A stretch of 64,000 nucleotides of DNA from Streptomyces tsukubensis (lineage in GTDB: Bacteria > Actinomycetota > Actinomycetes > Streptomycetales > Streptomycetaceae): positions 868,001 to 932,000 of the forward strand of contig NZ_CP045178.1 in the NCBI RefSeq assembly GCF_009296025.1. Direction: 5' to 3'. Shown here piece after piece: positions 23,280 through 32,270 of this stretch. The notes under the pieces were generated by a model that made no database searches, had not been told where the DNA came from, and worked only from the letters and a program-made list of their open reading frames with translations. Numbering within the stretch: the first letter of the stretch is position 1; each line of letters starts with the position of its first letter. Made by a program: the position numbers and the translations under genes.

Positions 23280-24317
23280 ATGAAGGTCGGATACGCGAGA
23301 GCCGCGGCGGCGGAGTGGGTGGCCCGGAACGCCCGTACCCGGGAAGGGTTCGCCGGGGCCTACTTCCACGGTTCGACCACCGGGCTGGCGGACGGGGCGG
23401 ACCTTCCCGTCTCCTCCGACGTGGACGTGGTGGTCGTCATCGACACCGACAAGGCACCACCCAAACCGGGAAAGCTCAGACACCGGGGCGCGCTGCTGGA
23501 GATCACGTACGAGCCGTTCACCGAAATCGCCTCCGCCGAGCGGGTGCTCTCCTCCTACCACGTGGCGGGCGGCTTCGTACGGGACACGGTGATCGAGGAC
23601 CCGACGGGACACCTCGCCTCGCTGCACGCGCGCGTGGCCCGGGACTTCGGCAAGCAGGAGTGGGTGAGGGCCCGGTGCGCGGACGCGCGGCTGCGCGTCG
23701 AACGGCGGCTCGCGGCAATGGACTTCACAGCGCCCTTCCACGAGCAGGTCACCGGCTGGCTGTTCCCCACCGGCGTGAGCACCCACGTCGTACTGGTCGC
23801 GGCGCTGCGCAACCCCACGATCCGGCTCCGGTACGTGGCGGCCCGCAGGGCCCTGAGCGACTTCGACCGCCTCGACCGCTATCCGGAGCTACTGGAACTG
23901 CTCGGCTGCGAACGGCTGTCCGCCGACACCGTGCGCGATCAACTCGCCTCCCTCACGCGGACGTTCGACGCGACGACCGAGGTGGCCAGAACCCCGTTCC
24001 CCTTCAGCTCGGATCTGACGCGCGAGGCTCGCGCCATCGCGATCGACGGCAGCCGGGACCTCATCGACGGGGGGCTGCACCGCGAGGCGGTCTTCTGGAT
24101 CATCGCCACTTTCGCCCGCTGCCACACCGCACTGGCCACGGACGCCCCCGCACTGCACCGGGCGCTGCTGTCCGACTTCGAGGCGGCCGTCGCCACCCTC
24201 GGAATCACCTCCCCTGACGACCTGAGACACCGCCGCGCGGACGTGACCGCGTTCCTGCCCCGATTGGACAAAACGGCGGAGGACATCATGAGGCGCCTTC
24301 CGGACAGCACGGACTGA
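23280..24317 (+). CDS. Nucleotidyltransferase-fold protein of unknown substrate
   Basis: A 345-residue protein. An N-terminal pol-beta-type nucleotidyltransferase signature is visible: the helix-turn FHGSTTGLADG followed by SSDVDVVVVID, giving the GS...DxD metal-binding pattern (about residues 30-57). The remaining ~270 residues are helical with no motif I recognise, as in aminoglycoside- or small-molecule-type nucleotidyltransferases. It could modify a metabolite, an antibiotic or a nucleic acid. The ATG at 23280 has only a weak AGGGG 14 bases away. It is probably monocistronic and sits behind a strong leader hairpin. Confidence 0.65.
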   Translation: MKVGYARAAAAEWVARNARTREGFAGAYFHGSTTGLADGADLPVSSDVDVVVVIDTDKAPPKPGKLRHRGALLEITYEPFTEIASAERVLSSYHVAGGFVRDTVIEDPTGHLASLHARVARDFGKQEWVRARCADARLRVERRLAAMDFTAPFHEQVTGWLFPTGVSTHVVLVAALRNPTIRLRYVAARRALSDFDRLDRYPELLELLGCERLSADTVRDQLASLTRTFDATTEVARTPFPFSSDLTREARAIAIDGSRDLIDGGLHREAVFWIIATFARCHTALATDAPALHRALLSDFEAAVATLGITSPDDLRHRRADVTAFLPRLDKTAEDIMRRLPDSTD

Positions 24318-24398
24318 CGGACCGACGGACAGCACGGACCGACCGGCAGCACGGACCGACCGGCAGCACTGGCTGACGGGCAACACAGGCTTGACGGG
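24305..24398. repeat. 17-bp tandem repeat after the nucleotidyltransferase gene
   Basis: The unit CAGCACGGACCGACCGG occurs exactly at 24330-24346 and 24347-24363, with degenerate copies on both sides. The first copy overlaps the last codons of the gene. The rest of the gap to 24637 has no further gene or recognisable signal. Confidence 0.75.
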
Positions 24399-24637
24399 CC
24401 GTAATCCGAAGCACGGAACAGCAGCAGGAACGACTGCCCGGTAGACCCCCGGCGCCCGGACGGGAGCCGCACCGCGATCGATCGCACGGTCAAGGAAGCG
24501 ACGGCCGGAATTCAGCAGCGGCGAGCGGCCCTATAGCACATTGAGCGAGCAGCCACCGGGTGATGTGACCGTCCGAACTTTCACTCGTTTGACGGAGGGA
24601 CCAACGCGACTCTCCTCACTCGGAAGGCTCCTCCACC

Positions 24638-26656
24638 ATGCCGACGTTCCTGCGGCAGCGCCCCTCCGCCGGGGAGCGGATCGACCTGCAGAAGGCCGAA
24701 GCCGCCCTGGTGGAGCAGTACGCACGGCTTGTGCGTCTCTCCTACCTCGTCCTGCCACCCGCGCTGGGACGCCACCGCCGCGTGCTGGCCGCGCACTCCA
24801 CCGTTCAGCGGGCGCTGCCCGGCACGGGGCGCCGTCCGGCGGCGAGGCGCCTGCCCGCGCAGCGCGGTACTTCGGCCCACCCCGGCTACGACTGGGTGCG
24901 CGAACAGATCCTTCGCTCCGCCCTCACCTACGAACGGCGGCCACGCGGCTGGCCGCGCAGGCTGCCGCCACCGCGTGCCCTGCGTCCGGGGCTGCCCACC
25001 GTCTGGGGCCTACGGCTCTTCCCGCGCGCCGGCGGAACCGAGGAACTCGCCCTGGACCAGGCACTCTCCAAGGTCGGCGCGGAGGCCCGTGCCGCCTTCG
25101 CGCTGGCCCACCTGGAGGGGCTGACCGAGGCGCAGGTCCGTGCCGTCCTGCACCACGCGGGCGTGGGCACCACGGAGACCTCCGCCGCGACCGGCGCCTC
25201 GGCCCTGCTGAGCGAGGCCACCGAGGGGGCCGCGCGGGCCCTCGTCGGCTCCGAGGAGTTCAACCCCTCCTCCGTACAGGCCCACCCCACCGACCTGCTG
25301 CTGCGCCGCCACCGGGTCCGTTTCGGCTGGAGCGTGGCCCTCGCCGTCGTGGCCGCCGCCGTCGTACTGACGCTGTTCGGCACAGGCACCGCGCCGCTGC
25401 CCATCCCCACGGGGCCCGCGCCGGTACCACACGGCACGGGCGCGCTCGACCCGCAGGGCGTACGTAGGGAGGCGAGCCCCGCGTGGGACGACACGTCCAG
25501 GGTCGATTTCACCGCCTGGCCCACCCGAGGCGAGCGCACCCGGGACGAGGATCTGCTGGCGCGTGCCCTCAACGCCTGGGCGAGCGCCTCCGATGCCGTC
25601 AAGGGGTCCGCGAACTCGGGCGGGGCCGACGGCCTGCGGGTGACCAGGACGCCAGGCACTTCGGTGGACGCCCCGCCCCGCTCGCCGAAGCTGCTCTTCG
25701 CGGGGAACGTCGACGGTGCCTCCGTGGTCCTCTTCCACGACGGTGAGCGTGCCGTGCGCTACGCGAGGCCGCTGTCGGGCGACGGTGATGCCGCGCTGGA
25801 CCTGGCGCGTACCGACGAGGCCGATGTGACCTCGGGCGCCGCGCTCGTCGTGAGCAGGTCGGAGCGGGGTACGCGGTTCCTGACCGCGCCCTGGGTGGAC
25901 GAGACGACCACCCGCGACCTGATGCGTCCCAACACGCCCGCCGACGACCTCGCGGTCTCCCGGCAGGGCCTCACCGGCCCGGTGCGGCCGCCGTCGGCAG
26001 GCGGCTCCTGCGCCACCTGGCCCGTCATGCAGTTCCGCTCGTCGTCCCGCATCGTGGAGAAGCACTCCTTCCTGCTGACCGACCTCGGTGACCTGACGCC
26101 GGTCCACCTCACCTACACCCCGCTGCCCGGCACCGGCGCCCCGGCGCGGCAGCCGCGCGAGGCGACCGGCTCCGCCGCGCTCCTCACCTGGGCGCGCACC
26201 GGGTGCCGGCTGAACGCGATGCGGGGCACGGGCGTCAGGTCGGTCAACACCTGGGACTTCGCACAGCAGCAGCTTCCCGAGGGGGGCGGCCGGGCGGTGT
26301 GGTCGTGCACCCGCGCGGACACCTGGCGCGGCCCCGGCGATGTCCTGATTCACTTCCGCCGTTCCGCCGCCTCCCCGACAGCACCGGTCACGGTGGTGGC
26401 GCGCGCCAGGGCCACGGCGGCGTGCAGCCGCTTCGGGCAGCACATCGTGGCGGGCACGCACTGGAAGTCCCCGGCCGGTCACTGGTACCTGCTGGGCGCG
26501 GGCAGCCGGGCCGTCACCGCCATCAAGGCCGAGGGGGACGTCAGCGACGACGAGCGCGGCACGACATTCGCCGTACGGGCGCCGAAGGACGCGGAGGCGA
26601 AGCTGACCGCCCGTCTCGACAACGGGGACTCGCTCTCGGAACTCCCCGCCTCCTGA
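24638..26656 (+). CDS. Membrane protein with sigma-factor-like cytoplasmic domain and large ectodomain
   Basis: A 672-residue protein. Residues about 15-60 (QKAEAALVEQYARLVRLSYL) resemble the start of an ECF sigma region 2. Residues about 140-175 (ALSKVGAEARAAFALAHLEG then LTEAQVRAVLHHAGV) resemble sigma region 4. A single transmembrane helix follows at about 229-247 (WSVALAVVAAAVVLTLFG). The remaining ~420 residues are predicted outside the cell, with paired cysteines and Trp/Ser/Thr-rich segments but no known domain. It resembles membrane-tethered sigma-like or anti-sigma proteins of actinobacteria; the function is unknown. The ATG is the best start, though its ribosome site is weak. Confidence 0.65.
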   Translation: MPTFLRQRPSAGERIDLQKAEAALVEQYARLVRLSYLVLPPALGRHRRVLAAHSTVQRALPGTGRRPAARRLPAQRGTSAHPGYDWVREQILRSALTYERRPRGWPRRLPPPRALRPGLPTVWGLRLFPRAGGTEELALDQALSKVGAEARAAFALAHLEGLTEAQVRAVLHHAGVGTTETSAATGASALLSEATEGAARALVGSEEFNPSSVQAHPTDLLLRRHRVRFGWSVALAVVAAAVVLTLFGTGTAPLPIPTGPAPVPHGTGALDPQGVRREASPAWDDTSRVDFTAWPTRGERTRDEDLLARALNAWASASDAVKGSANSGGADGLRVTRTPGTSVDAPPRSPKLLFAGNVDGASVVLFHDGERAVRYARPLSGDGDAALDLARTDEADVTSGAALVVSRSERGTRFLTAPWVDETTTRDLMRPNTPADDLAVSRQGLTGPVRPPSAGGSCATWPVMQFRSSSRIVEKHSFLLTDLGDLTPVHLTYTPLPGTGAPARQPREATGSAALLTWARTGCRLNAMRGTGVRSVNTWDFAQQQLPEGGGRAVWSCTRADTWRGPGDVLIHFRRSAASPTAPVTVVARARATAACSRFGQHIVAGTHWKSPAGHWYLLGAGSRAVTAIKAEGDVSDDERGTTFAVRAPKDAEAKLTARLDNGDSLSELPAS

Positions 26657-26841
26657 GGCGTGTTGGACCGATTCCGGGCCGGGTCGCGGCAGGGAGGGTA
26701 ACCGGGAGGGTCTGTGGCGGCGCCCGCGGGGGCTCTTCTGCCCGTTCCTTCCCGGTACGGGGAGACCGAGTGGCCGAGGCATACTCACCCGGCTTCCCGC
26801 GCCGACGGGCATATCGCTCCGTGTGCGGCGACACTGTGGCG

Positions 26842-27366
26842 ATGACCGACGATCAGCAGGGCCGGGACCCACACGCCGAGCAAGGGCTCTCCGAGGCCTA
26901 CGCCGAGGAGCGCAGGCGCGCGCGGATGGTGCTGGCCGCCAGAGCGGAGGGGCCGGAGGATCTGGCGCTGCTCCTCGACATCCTCGATCTTCGGCCCGCG
27001 CGGGAGCCGATGGACCGGCCGCGTGAGCCGCACGATCTGCGCGGCCCGCTGTCTCCGGCCCCGGTGTTCCCGGAGCCGAAGGAGGAGGACGAGGACGCTG
27101 GCGGGGGCACTGGCGGGGAGCGTACGGGCACGACGGCGACCGGGACCGGGACCGGGACCGGGACCGGGACCGCGCCGACCATACCCATGGGCCACGCCGG
27201 GAACGCCGGGCAGGACGCACAGCGGGGCGAGCGGCAGGTGGAGCGATCGGGCGATGAGCCGTCAGGCGAGAGCGAGCGAGCAGCCGGGGCGGACGTCTTT
27301 CGGGCCGAAGAAGGGCCGGCGGGTCCTGACAGCGGCGGCGGGCCCGCCGACGGTGACCGCCCCTGA
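26842..27366 (+). CDS. Hypothetical disordered protein with Thr-Gly repeats
   Basis: A protein of 174 residues from the ATG at 26842; GTG codons at 26836 and 26821 are alternatives. The N-terminal ~60 residues are helical and charged (SEAYAEERRRARMVLAARAE, DLALLLDILDL). The rest is low-complexity: Gly-rich, acidic, with a TGTGTGTGTG stretch encoded by a GACCGG hexanucleotide array. I recognise no family. The ordered N-terminus with normal codon bias suggests a real gene. Confidence 0.6.
   Translation: MTDDQQGRDPHAEQGLSEAYAEERRRARMVLAARAEGPEDLALLLDILDLRPAREPMDRPREPHDLRGPLSPAPVFPEPKEEDEDAGGGTGGERTGTTATGTGTGTGTGTAPTIPMGHAGNAGQDAQRGERQVERSGDEPSGESERAAGADVFRAEEGPAGPDSGGGPADGDRP
27138..27173. repeat. 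GACCGG hexanucleotide repeat, five exact copies plus one variant
   Basis: Five identical copies and a sixth GACCGC encode alternating Thr-Gly inside the hypothetical protein. Copy-number change would keep the frame. Confidence 0.9.
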
Positions 27367-27428
27367 TCCGGCGGCCGGCCGCCCCGCTCGACCCGCCCCG
27401 CTCGACCCGGCCCGCCCACCGCGTGGTC

Positions 27429-28322
27429 CTACTGTGTGGCCTCCGGCTGTGTGGCCTCCGGCCTTCCCGCGTAGTACGTGGCGATGAGGTCCTCGTCGCC
27501 GTGGCCTGCCTCGGCCGCTCGGGTGAACCGCGCGGCCGAGGCGGCGATCAGGTCGAGACGGACACCGGCGGAGTTCGCGGCGGCCTGGATCAGGTCCACG
27601 TCCTTGAGGGCGGTGGAGAGGGCGAAGTCGGCCGTCAGGTCGCCGGACAGTACGGCTTCCGACTTGGCGTGCAGATACGGCGTGTCGAGCGGGCCGCCCG
27701 ACACGGCGTCGAGGAAGGCCCTGGGGTCGACGCCGATCCCCTCCGCCAGGTTGAGGGCCTCGGCGATGCTGTTGACGAGATTGACCACCCACGTGTTGGC
27801 GACCAGTTTCAGCCGGGAGGCGGCGCCCGGCTCCTTACCCACCCACAGGGTGCGCTGCCCGATCGCGTCGAGGACGGGCTCGACACCGGCGCGGGCGGAC
27901 TCCGGACCCGACACGAAGACGGTGAGTCTGCCCTGTTCCGCCGGGGAGCGGGTACCGGACACGGGGGCGTCGAGCAGGACGGGGCCCCACTCCTCCGCCC
28001 GACGGGCCAGTACCGCCGTGCCGTCGGGGCCGACGGTGGTGGACTGGAGCCACACCTGGTCGGTGTGGAGCTCCGCGCGCGCCGCCGACATGGCGGCCTC
28101 CACTGACGCCGTGTCATTGAGCATGGTGAGGACGATGTCGGCGCCGCGCACCGCCTCCTCGGCCGTGGCGGTGACGGTGGCACCGTCGGCGGCCAGCGGC
28201 TCGGCCTTGGCCGCGGTCCGGTTCCAGACCCGCACCGGCAGCCCGGCCCGCAGAATACTGCGGGCCATGCCCGAGCCCATGATTCCGGTGCCGAGCACCG
28301 CGACGACGGGGGTTGCTGACAT
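27429..28322 (-). CDS. NAD(P)-dependent beta-hydroxyacid dehydrogenase / imine reductase-like
   Basis: A 297-residue enzyme. It has an N-terminal Rossmann loop VLGTGIMGSGMA and the substrate motif LDAPVSGTRSPAEQGRL. The catalytic-lysine segment RLKLVANTWVVNLVNSIAEA and the C-terminal helix LKDVDLIQAAANSAG fit 3-hydroxyisobutyrate dehydrogenase relatives. GGAGGA precedes the ATG. The extreme C-terminus is a tandem 15-bp duplication encoding PEATQ twice. A decayed LysR gene lies head-to-head with it, suggesting lost regulation. The substrate is unknown. Confidence 0.88.
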   Translation of the reverse strand: MSATPVVAVLGTGIMGSGMARSILRAGLPVRVWNRTAAKAEPLAADGATVTATAEEAVRGADIVLTMLNDTASVEAAMSAARAELHTDQVWLQSTTVGPDGTAVLARRAEEWGPVLLDAPVSGTRSPAEQGRLTVFVSGPESARAGVEPVLDAIGQRTLWVGKEPGAASRLKLVANTWVVNLVNSIAEALNLAEGIGVDPRAFLDAVSGGPLDTPYLHAKSEAVLSGDLTADFALSTALKDVDLIQAAANSAGVRLDLIAASAARFTRAAEAGHGDEDLIATYYAGRPEATQPEATQ

Positions 28323-28410
28323 ACGGGTTCCTCCAGGTGTGAGGCGGTTCGCCGGGATCGCGGCCCCGCGGTCCCCGGTACCCACCCTGGCACCGTCACC
28401 CCGGCGTCCG

Positions 28411-28786
28411 CGCGCCCAGCACGTGCTCGGACTGTCGCAGCCGGCCGTCACCGCCCGGATCCGCACGCTGGAGCAGCAGACCGGGCACGACCTGTTCATC
28501 CGGCTGCCGTGCGGGGTGGAGCCCGCCCCGATCGCCCACGAGCTCGCCGTGCGGGTCGCGGCTCCGCTCGACGCCCGCACCTCCCGGAGGAAGGCAGGGG
28601 TTCTCCCTCGGGGGCAGACCGCCCCGGTACACCTCGCGGGCCCCTCGGAGCTGTTCCGGTCCTCCTCCACGCCCCCGGCGGGCCTTCGCTCAACGCTCTC
28701 TTCCCGTCCAGCGGCCCGGCACCGACGCCGTCCCGGACGTGCTGCGCGTCCGCGACCGTCTCCGTCAGTCCGCGGCGACCTGGTAG
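28411..28786 (+). pseudogene. Decayed LysR-family regulator (N-truncated, frameshifted)
   Basis: One frame from 28414 encodes HVLGLSQPAVTARIRTLE and GHDLFIRLP, the second half of a LysR helix-turn-helix, followed by PVHLAGPSELF, which opens the effector domain. The N-terminal ~20 residues are missing. After about 28670 the reading shifts: RPGTDAVPDVLRVRDRLRQS then AATW-stop (28784-28786) lies in another frame and matches the end of such regulators. Most of the effector domain is deleted. It is divergent from the dehydrogenase gene it probably once controlled. Confidence 0.72.
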
Positions 28787-28936
28787 CCCGTGCCGAGGTC
28801 CGCGCCGTCCGACCGGCTCCACCGAGCCGCTGAACCGTCGGGGCCCGGATATCGGCGTCATTGTCAGTGCCGTACGGCATTCTGATGTTCCGTCCGGAAT
28901 GCGGGCGGTCGACCAGGGCGAGCGGAAGTGCGGACC

Positions 28937-29293
28937 ATGACGGGGAACAGCGTGCGGGGAAGTGGCACAGGGGCGCGGACGGAGTCCGAGGAGAGGAGCG
29001 GCGGGTCCGCATCCCGCACTCGGCAGGAAAGGCCGCCTCGGCCGGAAGGGCTGCCCCGGCGAGGGCTGCGGCTCGACGCGGCGCGGGCCGTGCTGCGGCT
29101 GACGCAGGCGGCCCGTGGCGCGTTCGGGGAAGAGGGGCAGAGGGACCCGGCCGCCGACGGTGCCGTCGCGCCCGAGGCGTTCGCTCTGCTGGCGGCGCCG
29201 ATGGCGGAGGCGGACGAGGCTCTGCGGGCGGCGGGGTTCTCGGGCAACGAGGCGGAGCTGTACCGCCTCGTGGGAGCGCTGCGCGAGCGATGA
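28937..29293 (+). CDS. Hypothetical protein
   Basis: A 118-residue protein with ATG at 28937 and GGAAG nine bases upstream. The first half is basic and Ser/Arg-rich. The second half looks folded and helical (RAVLRLTQAARGAFGEEG, AFALLAAPMAEADEALRAAG, EAELYRLVGAL). No motif or family is recognised. It ends 146 bp before tag and may be transcribed with it. Confidence 0.5.
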   Translation: MTGNSVRGSGTGARTESEERSGGSASRTRQERPPRPEGLPRRGLRLDAARAVLRLTQAARGAFGEEGQRDPAADGAVAPEAFALLAAPMAEADEALRAAGFSGNEAELYRLVGALRER

Positions 29294-29439
29294 TTGCGCC
29301 CTTCAGGCCCACCCCACCCCTTTGTCCGGCACACCCACCTCTTCAGCACACCGCCCGCCCTCCTCCCGCTGCCGACCCTCTTGTCACACTCGGTCTCAGT
29401 AGTGCGCCTTCACCCCCACCACATTCCAGGAGTCCCAGC

Positions 29440-30033
29440 ATGACGAGGACCGACGCCCCCACTGACGACCGCGCACGCTGCGCCTGGGCGAACGGATCCC
29501 CCACGATGGTGCGGTATCACGACGAGGAGTGGGGCAGGCCCGCCCACGACGATCGCTACCTCTTCGAAATGCTGGTCCTCGAAGGCGCGCAGGCGGGACT
29601 GTCCTGGTCCACCGTGCTCAACAAGCGGGAGAACTACCGCGCCGCGCTCGACGACTTCGCCGTGGCGAAGATCGCGGAGTACGGCCAGGACAAGCTGGAC
29701 GATCTCCTGACCGACGCGGGCATCGTCCGCAACCGGCTCAAGATCGCCTCGCTGGTGAAGAACGCACGGGGTTTCCTCGCCGTGCGGGAGGAGTTCGGGA
29801 GCTTCGACGCCTATCTGTGGCAGTGGACGGGTGGCGTCCCCGTGGTCAGCAGGCCCGGCCCCGGCGACCCGCCCCTCCCGCGGACCGAGCTGTCCGACCG
29901 GATCAGCAAGGACCTCAAGAAGCGCGGCTTCACCTTCGTGGGTACGACCATCACCTACGCCTACCTCCAGGGCACCGGCGTCGTGGACGACCACGCGGCG
30001 GAGTGCTGGGTGGCGGCTGCCGGGACGAGTTGA
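29440..30033 (+). CDS. tag: DNA-3-methyladenine glycosylase I
   Basis: A 197-residue Tag-type base-excision enzyme. The N-terminal zinc ligands are the Cys in RCAWANG and the His in YHDEEWG; the C-terminal pair is in DDHAAEC (His-x3-Cys), forming the family zinc snap. The conserved blocks YLFEMLVLEGAQAGLSWSTV and GIVRNRLKI are intact. CAGGAG precedes the ATG. It removes 3-methyladenine from alkylated DNA. Confidence 0.94.
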   Translation: MTRTDAPTDDRARCAWANGSPTMVRYHDEEWGRPAHDDRYLFEMLVLEGAQAGLSWSTVLNKRENYRAALDDFAVAKIAEYGQDKLDDLLTDAGIVRNRLKIASLVKNARGFLAVREEFGSFDAYLWQWTGGVPVVSRPGPGDPPLPRTELSDRISKDLKKRGFTFVGTTITYAYLQGTGVVDDHAAECWVAAAGTS

Positions 30034-30087
30034 CCCGCCGACCCGACGTACGGCCGAGGGGTACGGGACACGGGTCGCGGCCAAGGA

Positions 30088-30117
30088 GTGCGGGCCCCCT
30101 TTCCGGAAGGCCCGCAC
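30088..30117. terminator. Bidirectional hairpin between tag and the GH16 gene
   Basis: GTGCGGGCC pairs with GGCCCGCAC around a 12-nt loop, between convergent genes ending at 30033 and 30196. It can serve both strands. No T-tract is present. Confidence 0.75.
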
Positions 30118-30195
30118 CCCTCGACCGTCATGAAGAGAACGGCGGGATCACCCGAGACGTCTCCCACGACGTGGCCCGAGGCGTCACCCGAGGGT

Positions 30196-32133
30196 TCACC
30201 CCTTCTGTTCGACCCGCACCCAGTCGATCTCCGCCTGGACCCCGCCCTGCGCGACCTTGTCGACACTCGACTGCGGCAGGCCCCAGTAGGGCTGGGTCAC
30301 CTTGTTCCAGCCCGCCGGATAGGCGCCGCCGAGGGCGAGGTTGAGGATGACGTACTGGTTGTGGTCGAAGACCCACTGTCCGCGTGTCGACTCCAGCTTG
30401 TTGCGGCTGGTCTCCTGGACCACCACGTCGTCGACGGAGAACTTCATGCCTTCCGCGGTCCACTCGACCGCGTAGGTGTGCCACTGATCGGCCCGGCCGC
30501 CGTTCGGGTAGGTCTGTCTGGCGCCGATGTTGCCGTCCGCGGAGTAGCCGGGCCCGTGCAGGGCGGTCGAGGTCCAGTCCCCGTAGCCGATGTTCTCCAT
30601 GATGTCGGTCTCACCGGAGCCGGGCCAGGAGACGGCGGGGTCGTCCACGTTGCTGCCGAGCATCCAGAAGGCCGGCCAGAAACCGTCCCCGACCGGAAGC
30701 CTCATTCTGGCGCTCACCTTGCCGTAGGTGAAGTCGAACTTGGTGTTGGTGTCGATGCGCCCCGAGGTGAAGTCGTACGTTCCGCCGCCCGCCCGGGTGC
30801 AGCCCTTGCAGTACTTGGCCTTGAGCTGGAGCGCGCCTCCCGAGGTGCTGATGTTGGCGGGCGAGTCGACGTAGGCCTGCGACTCTCCGTTGACCGGGTT
30901 CATCTCGGTGCCGGTCCGTACGACGCGCCACTTGGAGCGGTCGAGGCCCGCGCCGGTGAAGTCGTCGAAGAACGTCGTGCGGTAGGTGCCGCCGGGGCTC
31001 TTCGGCAGGGCGGGGTAGGCAGCGGCGGCGCTTCCTCCTGTCCCCCACACCTGCATCTCGTAGAGGGAGTAGCCGAATTGCGCGGTGGCCGGAGCGGGGT
31101 TGAAGAAGGAGCGGCGCTCCTTGCCGAGCATCCTGACGTAGCGGCCGGTGGCGGGGGTGGGCAGCTTGACGTTGTCGTGCCGCCCCACCGCCTCGGCCGG
31201 TGACTTGACGTCGGCGCGGCGCGCGGCTGTCTCGGAGTCGGAGGGCCGGTAGACCGTGCGCCACGTCTTGTTGTCGTCGGAGACCTGGACCTCGTAGTCG
31301 ACGGCGTAGGCGGCCTCCCAGTAGAGATCGACCGTGTCGATGGTGGACCGTGCGCCGAGGTCCACGGAGACCCAGCGGGAGGCGTTCCAGTCGCTCGCCC
31401 AACGTGACTGGTCGGCCTTCAGGTCGGTGGGCCAGCCGCCGTCGGTGACGTAGGCGGGTGTGTTGCCGGAGTGCTGGTAGAGGTCGCTGTACGCGGGATG
31501 GTTGAGGGCGAGGTTGGTGCGGGTGGTGGAGGCGGGGGCGACGGGGCCGCCGTAGACCTTCATGGAGAAGAGGGAGTAGCCCCAGGCGGTGGCGCGCTCG
31601 ACACCGCGCAGCCGGAGGTAGCGGCCGGTGACCTCCTGTGGGTAGGTGCTCGCGGTGACGCTGCCGCCGGTACCCGCGTCCTCGGTGTAGAAGGGCTGCC
31701 AATCGGTGCCGTTCTCTGAGACCTCCAGGACGTATTTCTTGCCGTAGGCGGCCTCCCAGTCGAGGGCGACGCGCTGGATGCGGACGGTGGAGCCGAGGTC
31801 GACCCGGAGCCAGGCGTTGTCGGAGAAATCGCTCGACCAGCGGGTGGAGCCGTTGTTGTCGAAGGCGGCTCCTGGCCCCGACCCGGCGTTCTCGCTCCCG
31901 GACGCGGTGACGGAGCCGGGGTCGGCCGCGTAGGCCGCTGCCGCGAGGTCGGTGTCCCAGGCGGTGGCCGCGGCGGCGCGGGCGGGTCTCGCGGCGCCGC
32001 CGGAGTCCGCGACGGCGGGGACCGCGACCAGGGCTGCGGCGGAGACGGCCGCGACAGCGACGGCCGCGAGCGTACGGGGAGTGGTGGTGGTACGAGATGA
32101 GGTGCGTGGAGTACGTGCGGTGCGGGATGGCAT
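30196..32133 (-). CDS. Secreted GH16 beta-glucanase with two discoidin-type modules
   Basis: A 645-residue exported enzyme. The order is a basic N-terminus and signal peptide (about 1-45), two F5/8 type C-like carbohydrate-binding modules (about 60-170 and 180-345, each with RWSSDFSDNAWLRVDLG-like or RWVSVDLGA blocks), then a GH16 catalytic domain (about 355-640). The catalytic signature is GSGETDIMENIG, giving the E-x-D-x-x-E nucleophile/acid pair. Likely substrates are beta-1,3-glucans such as laminarin or fungal wall. AAGGAG precedes the ATG. A LacI-type regulator lies directly upstream on the same strand. Confidence 0.92.
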   Translation of the reverse strand: MPSRTARTPRTSSRTTTTPRTLAAVAVAAVSAAALVAVPAVADSGGAARPARAAAATAWDTDLAAAAYAADPGSVTASGSENAGSGPGAAFDNNGSTRWSSDFSDNAWLRVDLGSTVRIQRVALDWEAAYGKKYVLEVSENGTDWQPFYTEDAGTGGSVTASTYPQEVTGRYLRLRGVERATAWGYSLFSMKVYGGPVAPASTTRTNLALNHPAYSDLYQHSGNTPAYVTDGGWPTDLKADQSRWASDWNASRWVSVDLGARSTIDTVDLYWEAAYAVDYEVQVSDDNKTWRTVYRPSDSETAARRADVKSPAEAVGRHDNVKLPTPATGRYVRMLGKERRSFFNPAPATAQFGYSLYEMQVWGTGGSAAAAYPALPKSPGGTYRTTFFDDFTGAGLDRSKWRVVRTGTEMNPVNGESQAYVDSPANISTSGGALQLKAKYCKGCTRAGGGTYDFTSGRIDTNTKFDFTYGKVSARMRLPVGDGFWPAFWMLGSNVDDPAVSWPGSGETDIMENIGYGDWTSTALHGPGYSADGNIGARQTYPNGGRADQWHTYAVEWTAEGMKFSVDDVVVQETSRNKLESTRGQWVFDHNQYVILNLALGGAYPAGWNKVTQPYWGLPQSSVDKVAQGGVQAEIDWVRVEQKG

Positions 32134-32270
32134 ACGGCTCTCCTTGGCGGGAGTACGGGGGGACCGTGCTGTGCCGTGCGTGATCGCGCCAGATGCGTAC
32201 ATGCGCTGTTCGATACGGAGAGGGTGCGGGGCCGCGGTCCTCGGGCCCCGGTTCGGCTCCCGTTCCCGGT

